A DNA stretch of 12,253 nucleotides from Methanomassiliicoccaceae archaeon (GTDB lineage: Archaea > Thermoplasmatota > Thermoplasmata > Methanomassiliicoccales > Methanomethylophilaceae): positions 1 through 12,253 of the forward strand of contig WQZJ01000026.1 of NCBI GenBank assembly GCA_009780795.1, given 5' to 3'. This document shows, in pieces, positions 1-5,977 of this stretch. The notes below the pieces were generated by a model. The model saw only the letters and a list, made by a program, of their open reading frames with translations, did not search any database and was not told the DNA's origin. The position numbers were made by a program, and so were the translations under genes. The stretch's first letter is position 1; the number at the start of each line of letters is the position of its first letter.

Positions 1-1
1 A

Positions 2-190
2 CCGCCGGAGGTGTATGAACGGGCGGACCTGAACGTGTCCGTTGGAAATCAGCCGCACTCGGAGATCGCTGCATTATCCATCTTCATGTACGAATTGACA
101 GGAGGCAGGATGCTTTATGAGGATCGCGACGGGAAGATATCGGTGATACCGAACGAAAGGGGGAAGACCGTTGTCGAAATATCCAAATGA
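2..190 (+). CDS. trm56: tRNA (cytidine(56)-2'-O)-methyltransferase, C-terminal part (partial)
   Basis: Only the last 62 residues are in the window, with the reading frame open from the left edge to TGA at 188-190. Trm56 is an archaeal SPOUT methyltransferase that 2'-O-methylates C56 in the T loop of tRNA. The visible part begins PPEVYERADLNVSVGNQPHS and continues into EIAAL, which matches my memory of the family C-terminus (P-x-E-V-Y, then G-N-Q-P-H-S-E-v-A-A-L, the SPOUT-knot cofactor region). It ends with an I-P-x-x-R-G-K-x-V-V-E motif that is also typical. The next gene starts inside it on the same strand, with a 20-base overlap, so the two are probably co-transcribed. The N-terminal half lies outside the window, so its integrity cannot be judged. 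Confidence 0.85.
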   Translation, partial: PPEVYERADLNVSVGNQPHSEIAALSIFMYELTGGRMLYEDRDGKISVIPNERGKTVVEISK

Positions 191-752
191 GTCCCAATGT
201 GTCACGCTTCTTGACCGTGCGGGGTGCACCAAGAGGGTAATCGTACATTGCTGCACCGTGAAGGCGGTCGCCGTCGCCGTCGCGGAGAGGACGGACGCCG
301 ACATGGAACTTGTGATCGCAGGCGCGCTGCTACACGACATAGGACGGTCTAGGGACCATACGATAATGCACGCCAACGCCGGCGCGGACATGGCCGAACG
401 CCTAGGACTGCCTAAGGAACTTGTCAACATCATAAGAAAGCACATAGGTGCTGGCGTGGATGCGATCGACGCGAGGGAGATGGGCCTTCCGGACAGGGAT
501 TACATCCCGAGGACCATAGAGGAGAGGATAGTCGCGCACGCCGATAACATGGTAAGCGATAACAAAGTGGTGCCGCACACTCACTCGGTCGAAAAGCTCA
601 GGATGAAAGGTTCGGACAGAGGCGCCGCCCGTATCACCGCGTTACACCACGAACTCTCGAAGATATGCGGGATGGACCTGGACTATCTGGCATCATCCCT
701 TGGGGACGCGCCCGCGCTTGCCGGTCTTTGTGCTTCCCTTGCCAGGGAGTGA
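171..752 (+). CDS. HD-domain metal-dependent phosphohydrolase (TIGR00295-like)
   Basis: This 193-residue protein matches the archaeal TIGR00295-type HD family, which is predicted to hydrolyse phosphate esters or nucleotides with bound metal; the substrate is unknown. Visible metal-site residues are His26, the His55-Asp56 pair in GALLHDIGRSR, His67, His91 in RKHIGAG, and His123/Asp125 in VAHADN. The motif LPxRDYIPxTxEERIVAHADN is characteristic of the family. The start is TTG at 171, because a purine-rich ribosome-binding stretch (AGGGGGAAG, about 158-166) sits just upstream and no in-frame ATG lies before the conserved part. It overlaps the end of trm56 by 20 bases, suggesting translational coupling and possibly a tRNA or nucleotide clean-up role (inference). 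Its 3' end overlaps the convergent PRC-barrel gene by 60 bases. Confidence 0.85.
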   Translation: MSKYPNESQCVTLLDRAGCTKRVIVHCCTVKAVAVAVAERTDADMELVIAGALLHDIGRSRDHTIMHANAGADMAERLGLPKELVNIIRKHIGAGVDAIDAREMGLPDRDYIPRTIEERIVAHADNMVSDNKVVPHTHSVEKLRMKGSDRGAARITALHHELSKICGMDLDYLASSLGDAPALAGLCASLARE

Positions 753-1013
753 GCGCTCAGCCTCCTTCTGGCTGAACGACACCCTTTCCGGGAATGCCCT
801 CAGTATGACGATATCGCCTACACTCTGGACCCACCTGAACGGTATGTTCAACGATGCCCCGTGATCCACGAGGACGGGACTGGAGGAATCCAGGAACAGA
901 CCGTCGACCTTGTTGTTCTTCATATCGATGACAAGGTTGTTGACGATCCCGACGAATATACCGTCGGGTGTGTACACCTCAAGGTCTATCAGATTCCCAG
1001 CCTCCTCCAACAT
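693..1013 (-). CDS. PRC-barrel domain protein
   Basis: A 106-residue protein whose first 75 residues form one PRC-barrel, a small beta-barrel found in photosynthetic reaction centre subunit H, RimM and many short archaeal proteins. The pattern LEVYTPDGIFVGIVNNLVID, then a short turn (MKNNKVDGLFL), then a second strand set ending VGDIVILRA, fits the fold. The last 30 residues are basic and low-complexity (KTGKRGRVPKG), perhaps a nucleic-acid or protein contact tail (inference). The ATG at 1013 has a GAGTGA ribosome-binding site and a TATA-like box about 27 bases upstream. Its 3' end overlaps the HD gene tail to tail by 60 bases, so it is an independent transcript. The partner and molecular function are unknown. 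A second PRC-barrel gene lies at 5978-6211. Confidence 0.8.
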   Translation of the reverse strand: MLEEAGNLIDLEVYTPDGIFVGIVNNLVIDMKNNKVDGLFLDSSSPVLVDHGASLNIPFRWVQSVGDIVILRAFPERVSFSQKEAERSLPGKGSTKTGKRGRVPKG

Positions 1014-1033
1014 GCTTCACTCTAACGACGGCG

Positions 1034-1048
1034 AGATATATCTTTTTG
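1034..1048 (-). promoter_or_regulatory. TATA-like promoter of the PRC-barrel gene
   Basis: Read on the minus strand the stretch is CAAAAAGATATATCT, an A-rich BRE-like run followed by a TATA-like box. Its centre is about 27 bases from the ATG at 1013, giving a very short or absent leader. Found by eye only. Confidence 0.45.
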
Positions 1049-1100
1049 CCCTTAGTCGCACGTTCTCGTTCTTGCGTGAACAGACCGCCTCGTTGTAAAA

Positions 1101-1120
1101 ATGTATTTATCGTATATTAC
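1101..1120 (+). promoter_or_regulatory. TATA-like promoter of the thioredoxin operon
   Basis: The stretch ATGTATTTATCGTATATTAC is the most AT-rich in the divergent spacer. A box centred near 1108 would start transcription near 1133, just upstream of the GGAG ribosome-binding site at 1134-1137 and the ATG at 1148. The spacer 1014-1147 therefore drives two divergent units. Confidence 0.5.
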
Positions 1121-1147
1121 AATCATCAACCATAGGAGAACGGTACA

Positions 1148-1459
1148 ATGGTCACAGAACTTGACGATAGGACGTTCGATGCTTTCATCGAAGATAACGC
1201 TGTGGTGATGATAGACTGCTGGGCACCGTGGTGCAGACCGTGCAGACTGATCGCACCGGTGATAGAGGAGATCGCGGCGGAGCTTAAGGGCAAGGTCGCG
1301 GTCGCTAAACTCAATACCGATGACAATCAAGGGATAGCGATAAGGTTCGGCATAAACGCCATACCTACGCTGCTGGTGTTCAAGAACGGCGTGATGCACG
1401 AGCCACTGGTCGGATTGAGGCCCAAAGAGGAGATAAAGGACTATGTCCTCGGTCTGTAG
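1148..1459 (+). CDS. Thioredoxin
   Basis: A 103-residue cytoplasmic disulfide reductase of normal thioredoxin length. The active site is W28-C29-R30-P31-C32, so the usual WCGPC has Arg in place of Gly, a change expected to shift redox potential or partner choice. The cis-proline loop is present (AIPTLLVF, Pro73), and strand 3 ends IDCWAP, with an additional Cys24 five residues before the first active-site cysteine. The ATG at 1148 has a clear GGAG site. It is the first gene of a three-gene unit: the reductase-like gene begins 6 bases after its stop. It is very probably the substrate of that flavoprotein. The family is certain; the target proteins are not known. Confidence 0.93.
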   Translation: MVTELDDRTFDAFIEDNAVVMIDCWAPWCRPCRLIAPVIEEIAAELKGKVAVAKLNTDDNQGIAIRFGINAIPTLLVFKNGVMHEPLVGLRPKEEIKDYVLGL

Positions 1460-1465
1460 GATACC

Positions 1466-2344
1466 ATGAGCGTCGTCATAATCGGCGCAGGTCCCGCGGG
1501 CATACAGGCGGCCATACACGCCGCCAGGGCCAAGGTCCAGGTGACGATGATCGGAAGGACGGCGGACAGCGCCATGTACGGCGCGCACATAGAGAATTAT
1601 TTCGGGGTACCCGGAAAAGCGGACGGCACTGAGATACTGAAAGTGGGTCTGACGCAGGCGCTGAGGTCCGGCGCGGTTCACATGGACGAGAACGTGACGG
1701 CGATGGAACGTTCCGGGGACGAGTTCGCGATTTCGACGGAAAGCGGCCTTACCGTGAACGCGAAGGCAGTGATACTCGCCTCCGGTGTGTCGCGTAGGAA
1801 GCTCAACGTCCCGGGCGAGAAGGAACTGTTCGGGAAAGGAGTGAGCTACTGTGCGGTATGCGACTGTAACTTCTACAAGGGGAGGCGCGTCGCGATCATA
1901 GGCGATGAATCGGAGGCCGCCGCGGCCGCCGAATTAATGACTGGGTATGCAGCCGCCGTATTCTGGATAACGGCGGCGCCGAAGGCATCCGGCCGGATGA
2001 TATCGAACGCCGAGAGCGCCGGTGCCAAGATCATCGGTGAATCGCTCGTCGAGATAAAGGGAGACGGTAAAGTATCAGGAATAAGACTGTCGGGCGGTTC
2101 GTATCTGGACGTGGACGGTGTGTTCATCGAGCTGGGTGCGCGCTCGTCATCAGATCTGGCGATGGACGTCGGCATCATCCCGGATGCGGACGGCACCGTG
2201 AGAACGGACGACGGATGCAGAACGTCCGTCGACGGTGTGTTCGCATGCGGCGACATGACCGGAAGGCCGTGGCAGATCGCGAAAGCTGTCGGCCAGGGCG
2301 CGGTGGCCGGGTTGAATGCGGCCGCATACGTCAGGGGGGAGTGA
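1466..2344 (+). CDS. trxB: Thioredoxin reductase-like FAD flavoprotein with altered NADPH site
   Basis: A 292-residue two-domain flavoprotein of the low-molecular-weight thioredoxin reductase family. The FAD-binding GAGPAG is at residues 7-12, the redox pair is C129-A-V-C132, and the C-terminal FAD motif lies near 256-280 (DGVFACGDMTG, then QIAKAVGQGAVAGLNA). Two features are unusual. The nucleotide-binding loop that normally reads GGGxSA is GDESEA (146-151), and the HRRxxxR motif that binds the NADPH 2'-phosphate is missing (VFWITAAPKASG instead). The active site is followed by D-C134 rather than D-G, giving a third cysteine. Family knowledge: the Thermoplasma acidophilum enzyme does not use NAD(P)H, and some methanogen homologues use reduced F420. 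A non-NADPH donor is therefore likely here (inference). It sits between its thioredoxin partner and a regulator. Confidence 0.88.
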   Translation: MSVVIIGAGPAGIQAAIHAARAKVQVTMIGRTADSAMYGAHIENYFGVPGKADGTEILKVGLTQALRSGAVHMDENVTAMERSGDEFAISTESGLTVNAKAVILASGVSRRKLNVPGEKELFGKGVSYCAVCDCNFYKGRRVAIIGDESEAAAAAELMTGYAAAVFWITAAPKASGRMISNAESAGAKIIGESLVEIKGDGKVSGIRLSGGSYLDVDGVFIELGARSSSDLAMDVGIIPDADGTVRTDDGCRTSVDGVFACGDMTGRPWQIAKAVGQGAVAGLNAAAYVRGE

Positions 2345-2345
2345 C

Positions 2346-2858
2346 ATGTCCGTTAAGGAACTTATATCGGGCATGCTCAGAGAAGAGGGCGGCTTCCAGA
2401 AGGTGCTCAGGAAGGTGATCTCCGAAGACCTGGACATGACGGTGAACGAGTTCTGTCTCGCCACAGGCATATCGCAGAGCACGATGTACAAGATACTTGA
2501 GGAGAAGAGGGAACCCAATCTGAGGACGATAAGGGCGATAATCAAGGCGGTCCGCTATCTTTCGGCGAAGCCGGAGGAGAGGTTCATCGCGATAATAGCG
2601 TCGGACCAGGTGCTGCAGACCATAAGCGAATCGGTGAAGATGGGGAACAGGGACATAACGCTGCGTGAATACCCGGTCGCCACGATGGAGGATGCGATAA
2701 TATCAGCGGTGATGGCCGAGCGCGACGGCGCGTTGGCCGTAGTATGCATACCGATAATAGCGTCGACCATAGAGCGCATACTGACGATCCCGGTATCGCA
2801 GGTGATACCGTCGGCGAGCATATTCGCCGCCATCGACAGGATAAGGAATGACATATGA
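2346..2858 (+). CDS. XRE-type helix-turn-helix regulator with C-terminal sensing-like domain
   Basis: A 170-residue protein if translation starts at the ATG at 2346, one base after the reductase stop and preceded by GGGGGGAGTGA. A longer reading from 2316 would overlap trxB by 29 bases and adds residues unlike a conserved start. Residues 31-58 form an XRE-type helix-turn-helix (MTVNEFCLATGISQSTMYKI, then an exposed loop and PNLRTI). Residues 105-170 form an alpha/beta region with alternating hydrophobic strands (DGALAVVCIPIIASTIERIL, then IPVSQVIPS) that resembles a ligand-binding half-domain; I cannot name it. The tight packing with thioredoxin and reductase suggests that it controls this operon, possibly in response to redox state or a metabolite (inference). 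Cys37 and Cys134 are its cysteines. Confidence 0.75.
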   Translation: MSVKELISGMLREEGGFQKVLRKVISEDLDMTVNEFCLATGISQSTMYKILEEKREPNLRTIRAIIKAVRYLSAKPEERFIAIIASDQVLQTISESVKMGNRDITLREYPVATMEDAIISAVMAERDGALAVVCIPIIASTIERILTIPVSQVIPSASIFAAIDRIRNDI

Positions 2859-2862
2859 ACAT

Positions 2863-2891
2863 GACCGCGGCCGCTGGCCGCGGTCCTTTTT
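2863..2891 (+). terminator. Hairpin plus T-run terminator after the thioredoxin operon
   Basis: A perfect 10-base-pair stem, GACCGCGGCC / GGCCGCGGTC, with a GCT loop, is followed at once by CTTTTTC. It starts 4 bases after the regulator's stop codon. The form is like a bacterial intrinsic terminator; in archaea the T-run alone usually carries most of the signal. Confidence 0.75.
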
Positions 2892-2904
2892 CATTTCACA
2901 TCGT

Positions 2905-2920
2905 AAAAGTAAAAATATCA
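2905..2920 (+). promoter_or_regulatory. TATA-like promoter of the winged-helix/elp3 operon
   Basis: The run AAAAGTAAAAATATCA lies between the terminator and the start at 2954. A box centred near 2915 would start transcription near 2940, leaving a leader of about 14 bases. A second AT-rich run (TTAATTATTAT, 2923-2933) is an alternative that would give a leaderless message. Confidence 0.45.
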
Positions 2921-2953
2921 GCTTAATTATTATCATGCCATAGGTACGATCAT

Positions 2954-3418
2954 ATGTTCGAGCTGAACGTTGTTAGCAACACCCCTCTCGGGGCGATGAC
3001 CGACATGGACACGGTAGCGGAGACCTTTCTCACGCAGATCGGTTATATCCCGAAGGGATACGATCCGAAGACGGACGCGAGAAGCGTCAGGGAGAGTGTT
3101 CCGTACCGTCTGTTCATGGATTTTTTTGTAAGGAACACGTCCAAGATATGGACGGTGGACGAACTGGCCGCGCTGATGAGAACCACAAAACCGACCATCT
3201 ACAGGCACATAAACAAACTGAAATCGATGGATATCCTGGAATCGGCGGACACCGAGTTCGACGGTCAGATGAGAAAAGGATATCGGATCAGATACGGCGA
3301 CCTCAGGAAGGCATGGAGCTTCACGGAGGCGAATGTGAACATGGCCATGGAGAACTACCGTAAAACGGTGGAACACTTCCAAAAACTTGCGGACGAGGAG
3401 GCGAGGGACCGTGTCTGA
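2954..3418 (+). CDS. Winged helix-turn-helix DNA-binding protein
   Basis: A 154-residue soluble protein. After a family-specific N-terminal part (1-45), residues 50-114 form a winged helix: WTVDELAALM, then TKPTIYRHINKLKSMDIL as recognition helix, and a wing (DTEFDGQMRKGYRIRYGD). A long C-terminal helix (119-150) could mediate dimerisation. The arrangement resembles ArsR/MarR-like archaeal regulators, but I do not recognise the exact family. The ATG at 2954 follows a weak GGTAC site; an ATG at 2936 is followed at once by TAG. It is the first gene of a unit in which the next gene overlaps it by 8 bases and elp3 comes third, so it may regulate that unit or work with its products (inference). 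It has no cysteines, so a direct thiol switch is excluded. Confidence 0.75.
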   Translation: MFELNVVSNTPLGAMTDMDTVAETFLTQIGYIPKGYDPKTDARSVRESVPYRLFMDFFVRNTSKIWTVDELAALMRTTKPTIYRHINKLKSMDILESADTEFDGQMRKGYRIRYGDLRKAWSFTEANVNMAMENYRKTVEHFQKLADEEARDRV

Positions 3419-3659
3419 CGGCGATACCGGACTGACAGAAGGATGGAGATACTCCGTCGCCACCGATAAGGACACACGGTCCGAGGGAGTATTCAAAGGG
3501 TATGCGATGCTTGGGACCGAATCTGCGGTGGTGCTGCAGATGTCCGGCGGCACGACCAGGATAATACCGGTGGCAGGTATCGTCTTCATCGATCTGATCG
3601 AATCCGGCGAGCGCAAACGGTCCGATGACAAAAGACCCGAATCCGGATACTATTGCTGA
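3411..3659 (+). CDS. Small beta-rich protein, possibly Sm-like or SH3-like barrel
   Basis: An 82-residue protein of unknown function. The start is GTG at 3411, with GAGGAGGCGAGG upstream at 3395-3406; a start at 3387 in the same frame would lie deeper inside the preceding gene with no better signal. The core, residues about 25-60 (GVFKGYAMLGTESAVVLQM, then GGTTRIIPVAGIVFIDLIE), alternates hydrophobic and polar residues in four or five short strands, with a G-x-F-x-G-Y opening. This is the pattern of a small barrel such as the Sm/LSm fold, but I cannot confirm homology. The C-terminal 20 residues are charged. It overlaps the winged-helix gene by 8 bases and elp3 by 35 bases, so the three are almost certainly one transcript. 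An RNA-related role alongside Elp3 is inference. Confidence 0.6.
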   Translation: MSDGDTGLTEGWRYSVATDKDTRSEGVFKGYAMLGTESAVVLQMSGGTTRIIPVAGIVFIDLIESGERKRSDDKRPESGYYC

Positions 3660-5190
3660 TATCATGGTCCATGAGTTGTACAGGCGCGTCATAGACGGGA
3701 TCAAGAGCGGCGAGATAGGGAACCGTAACGAACTGCAGAAGCATAAGGTAAGACTCGCCGGTGAATACGGATTGAATGCGGTCCCGTCCAACTCCGAGAT
3801 ATTGGCGGCGGCCGAGGACCATGAGATGAGGGTCGTCCTTCCGCTACTGCGCAGGAAACCCGTCAGAACGGTCAGCGGCGTCGCCGTCGTGGCGGTGATG
3901 ACGTCACCGCATCCGTGCCCGCACGGTAAGTGCTCGTACTGCCCCGGAGGCGTGGACTCACCGCAATCGTATACGGGAAAGGAACCGGCGGCAAGGCGGG
4001 CGATGAGGAACGAGTTCGATCCGTTCAGGCAGGTGACCGACCGCATAACACAGCTGGAGGCGATCGGTCACGGGACGGATAAGATAGATCTGATAATCAT
4101 GGGCGGCACGTTCACGTCACGTGATCCCGAGTATCAGGAATGGTTCGTCAGAAGATGTTTCGACGCGATGAACGGTATCGATTCATCGAGCATCGAGGAG
4201 GCGCACGCGATGAACACGGTCTCGGAGCACAGATGCATCGGCATGACCGTGGAGACGAGACCGGATGTCTTCAGCGACGAACAGATAGAACGGTCAATGG
4301 GACTCGGCGCGACAAGGGTGGAATTGGGAGTGCAGATACTGGACGACGAGATCCTGAGGGGAGTGAACAGAGGTCATGGTGTGACGGAGGTCATAGACGC
4401 GACCGCCAGATGCAAACGGCACGGTCTGAAGATATGCTACCATCTGATGCCGGGGCTTCCGGGGTCATCGAAGGAGAAGGACATGGAGTCGTTCATGCGG
4501 ATATTCGATGATCAAGAGTTCAGACCGGACATGCTGAAATTCTACCCGACGCTGGTCATTCCCGGAACGGAGCTCTACGATATGTGGAACGACGGGAAAT
4601 ATATGCCGTACAACACGGAGGACGGTATAGCGCTGATATCAATGATGAAATCCGCGGTCCCGGAGTATGTGAGGATACAGAGGATACAGAGGGACATCCC
4701 GGTGCAGCAGATCGCCGCCGGGATAAAGAAGAGCAACCTGCGCGAACTGGCGCAGGAAAGGCTAGCCTCGGAAGGGAAGAGATGCAGGTGCATAAGGTGC
4801 CGTGAGGTCGGTCAGAACGACATATCGCCGGATGAACGGTCGATGATGACGATGAAGGAGATCGAGTACAAGGCATCCGGAGGTACGGAACATTTTGTTT
4901 CATTGGAGTATGAAAATATGATAGCTGGCTATGTGCGTCTCCGCATGGATGCTGATGCGGCGTCGGTAAGAGAATTGAAGGTATTCGGAAGGATGGCGGG
5001 CATCGGCGAGCACGGCGACGAGTGGCAGCACAGAGGACTCGGCAAGCGACTGATGGCGAGGGCCGAGGAGATAGCGAGGGCCAGCGGTAAGGATGCGCTA
5101 AGGATAACCAGCGGCGTCGGCGTCAGGGAATACTATGTGTCACTCGGTTTCGAGCTCCAGGCACCGTACATGGTCAAAACGATCCTGTAA
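3625..5190 (+). CDS. elp3: Elp3, tRNA uridine(34) acetyltransferase (radical SAM + GNAT)
   Basis: A 521-residue protein, normal length for archaeal Elp3. It uses acetyl-CoA and radical SAM chemistry to start carboxymethyl modification of wobble U34 in tRNAs; archaea use it without the other Elongator subunits. The iron-sulfur cysteines are C98, C103 and C106 in HPCPHGKCSYCPGG (the CX4CX2C form). Further radical SAM-domain motifs are GGTFTSRDPEYQEWF, TVETRPD and LGVQ. Cysteines 387, 389 and 392 (CRCIRC) fit the zinc site. The GNAT domain covers about 405-521, with the acetyl-CoA loop Q468-H-R-G-L-G473 and SGVGVREYYVSLGF near the end. The ATG at 3625 gives a 35-base overlap with the preceding gene; ATG 3664 would lose 13 residues, and neither start has a strong ribosome-binding site. 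It is the last gene of its unit. Confidence 0.95.
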   Translation: MTKDPNPDTIADIMVHELYRRVIDGIKSGEIGNRNELQKHKVRLAGEYGLNAVPSNSEILAAAEDHEMRVVLPLLRRKPVRTVSGVAVVAVMTSPHPCPHGKCSYCPGGVDSPQSYTGKEPAARRAMRNEFDPFRQVTDRITQLEAIGHGTDKIDLIIMGGTFTSRDPEYQEWFVRRCFDAMNGIDSSSIEEAHAMNTVSEHRCIGMTVETRPDVFSDEQIERSMGLGATRVELGVQILDDEILRGVNRGHGVTEVIDATARCKRHGLKICYHLMPGLPGSSKEKDMESFMRIFDDQEFRPDMLKFYPTLVIPGTELYDMWNDGKYMPYNTEDGIALISMMKSAVPEYVRIQRIQRDIPVQQIAAGIKKSNLRELAQERLASEGKRCRCIRCREVGQNDISPDERSMMTMKEIEYKASGGTEHFVSLEYENMIAGYVRLRMDADAASVRELKVFGRMAGIGEHGDEWQHRGLGKRLMARAEEIARASGKDALRITSGVGVREYYVSLGFELQAPYMVKTIL

Positions 5191-5244
5191 ATACCGATGT
5201 CCGATAATGACACGAGAGAACGGTACGCAAGGTCCGTGCTCCGA

Positions 5245-5619
5245 TCACCAGAGTGTTTCCATAAGTTCCGCGAATTTTTTGGCTCGCTCCAACATTTGCC
5301 GACCGTCCAACGGAGGGGCGGAACGGATACCGTACCTGAGCTCCACAGCATACCTCGAGAGGATATATGCGAATGTTCGATCATTATCACTTATCTTCTC
5401 TTGCGGAAATAATTCCAGGAGCAGGACGAGATCATGGGTTTTGGGATAATCGACGTTATGTTCCTGCAGGCAGACCTTCATCCTCTTTTCGAGGAACTGC
5501 TGCAAATGGAAGCCCATCTGAGTCAGAAGTTCATCATCATGGTCAAGAATGATCTCTGCGACCCGAAGGTCCTCAGTAGCTCTTTGTCTGAGGGCCGCGA
5601 TGTCATCATACTGAACCAT
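5245..5619 (-). CDS. HEPN domain protein (COG2250-like), partner of an MNT nucleotidyltransferase
   Basis: A 124-residue helical protein. The opening helices (RQRATEDLRVAEIILDH), the central GFHLQQFLEKRMKVCL helix and the loop YPKTHDLVLLLEL are characteristic of HEPN proteins. It starts 14 bases inside the upstream nucleotidyltransferase gene, the usual MNT-HEPN arrangement. In ribonuclease HEPN toxins the active site is Rx4-6H, often RX4HXY. No Arg-His pair with that spacing occurs anywhere here: the closest are R19/H27 and R46/H54, each with seven residues between. It may therefore be a non-catalytic helper for nucleotide transfer rather than an RNase toxin (inference). ATG 5619 is the only sensible start. 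It is convergent with elp3 across a 54-base spacer in which I see no terminator. Confidence 0.8.
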   Translation of the reverse strand: MVQYDDIAALRQRATEDLRVAEIILDHDDELLTQMGFHLQQFLEKRMKVCLQEHNVDYPKTHDLVLLLELFPQEKISDNDRTFAYILSRYAVELRYGIRSAPPLDGRQMLERAKKFAELMETLW

Positions 5620-5923
5620 GCACGATCCTCCCTGTGGTCATGGCCTCATAGGCGAGAGAATATTTGTTGGATATATCTCTCTTAAATTCCTCCGGAGTGT
5701 AGACTATTATGTCTATCGGGACCCTGGAACCGCTTAGCGCCAATCTCGCTTTGGCACCGCTGATGAAACTATTCTCGTTCGATTCTTTTACCACAATGAT
5801 ATCCAGGTCGCTGTCGTCACCCGCGGTTCCGCCGGCCACCGATCCGAAAACGATGATCAGGCTAGCATCTATCTTGTGCTTCGCCATCTCAATGACCCTT
5901 TCGGCCTCCGCATAATCGAACAT
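5606..5923 (-). CDS. MNT-type minimal nucleotidyltransferase
   Basis: A 105-residue DNA polymerase beta-superfamily nucleotidyltransferase of MNT/MntA type. The catalytic motif is complete: G27-S28, ten residues, then D39-L-D41 (FGSVAGGTAGDDSDLDIIVV), with a third acidic residue at D71 in VPIDIIVY. In known MNT/HEPN toxin-antitoxin pairs this enzyme adds AMP to the HEPN toxin and silences it. The ATG at 5923 is chosen over the in-frame TTG at 5938 because a TATA-like box at 5951-5958 puts the expected transcript start near 5930, downstream of that TTG. It overlaps the HEPN gene by 14 bases, implying coupled translation. Since the HEPN partner lacks the RNase motif, the role could differ from classical toxin control. 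Confidence 0.85.
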   Translation of the reverse strand: MFDYAEAERVIEMAKHKIDASLIIVFGSVAGGTAGDDSDLDIIVVKESNENSFISGAKARLALSGSRVPIDIIVYTPEEFKRDISNKYSLAYEAMTTGRIVHGSV

Positions 5924-5948
5924 GTTACCGTCTTTCAAATGGTCGAGG

Positions 5949-5960
5949 GAATATAAAACC
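5949..5960 (-). promoter_or_regulatory. TATA-like promoter of the MNT/HEPN pair
   Basis: On the minus strand the sequence is GGTTTTATATTC, about 32 bases from the ATG at 5923, so transcription would begin a few bases before it. It lies in the 54-base gap after the PRC-barrel gene, which makes the MNT/HEPN pair a separate unit from cdc48. Confidence 0.5.
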
Positions 5961-5977
5961 TCAGTGCCGATGCGGTA

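Noticed and set aside
1052..1681. A 209-codon minus-strand frame across the thioredoxin and reductase genes.
   Set aside because: It is antisense to two clear families, and its sequence is rich in Arg, His and Tyr with no motif.
2316..2345. An upstream ATG extending the XRE regulator by 10 residues.
   Set aside because: It would start inside the reductase gene without a ribosome-binding site, while ATG 2346 has a strong one and follows the stop directly.
3321..4046. A 241-codon minus-strand frame over the small protein and elp3.
   Set aside because: Antisense shadow of three overlapping real genes; no conserved motif.
4666..4695. A short tandem repeat (AGGATACAG twice) in elp3.
   Set aside because: It encodes RIQRIQRDIP, a conserved Elp3 motif, so it reflects protein sequence rather than a repeat element.
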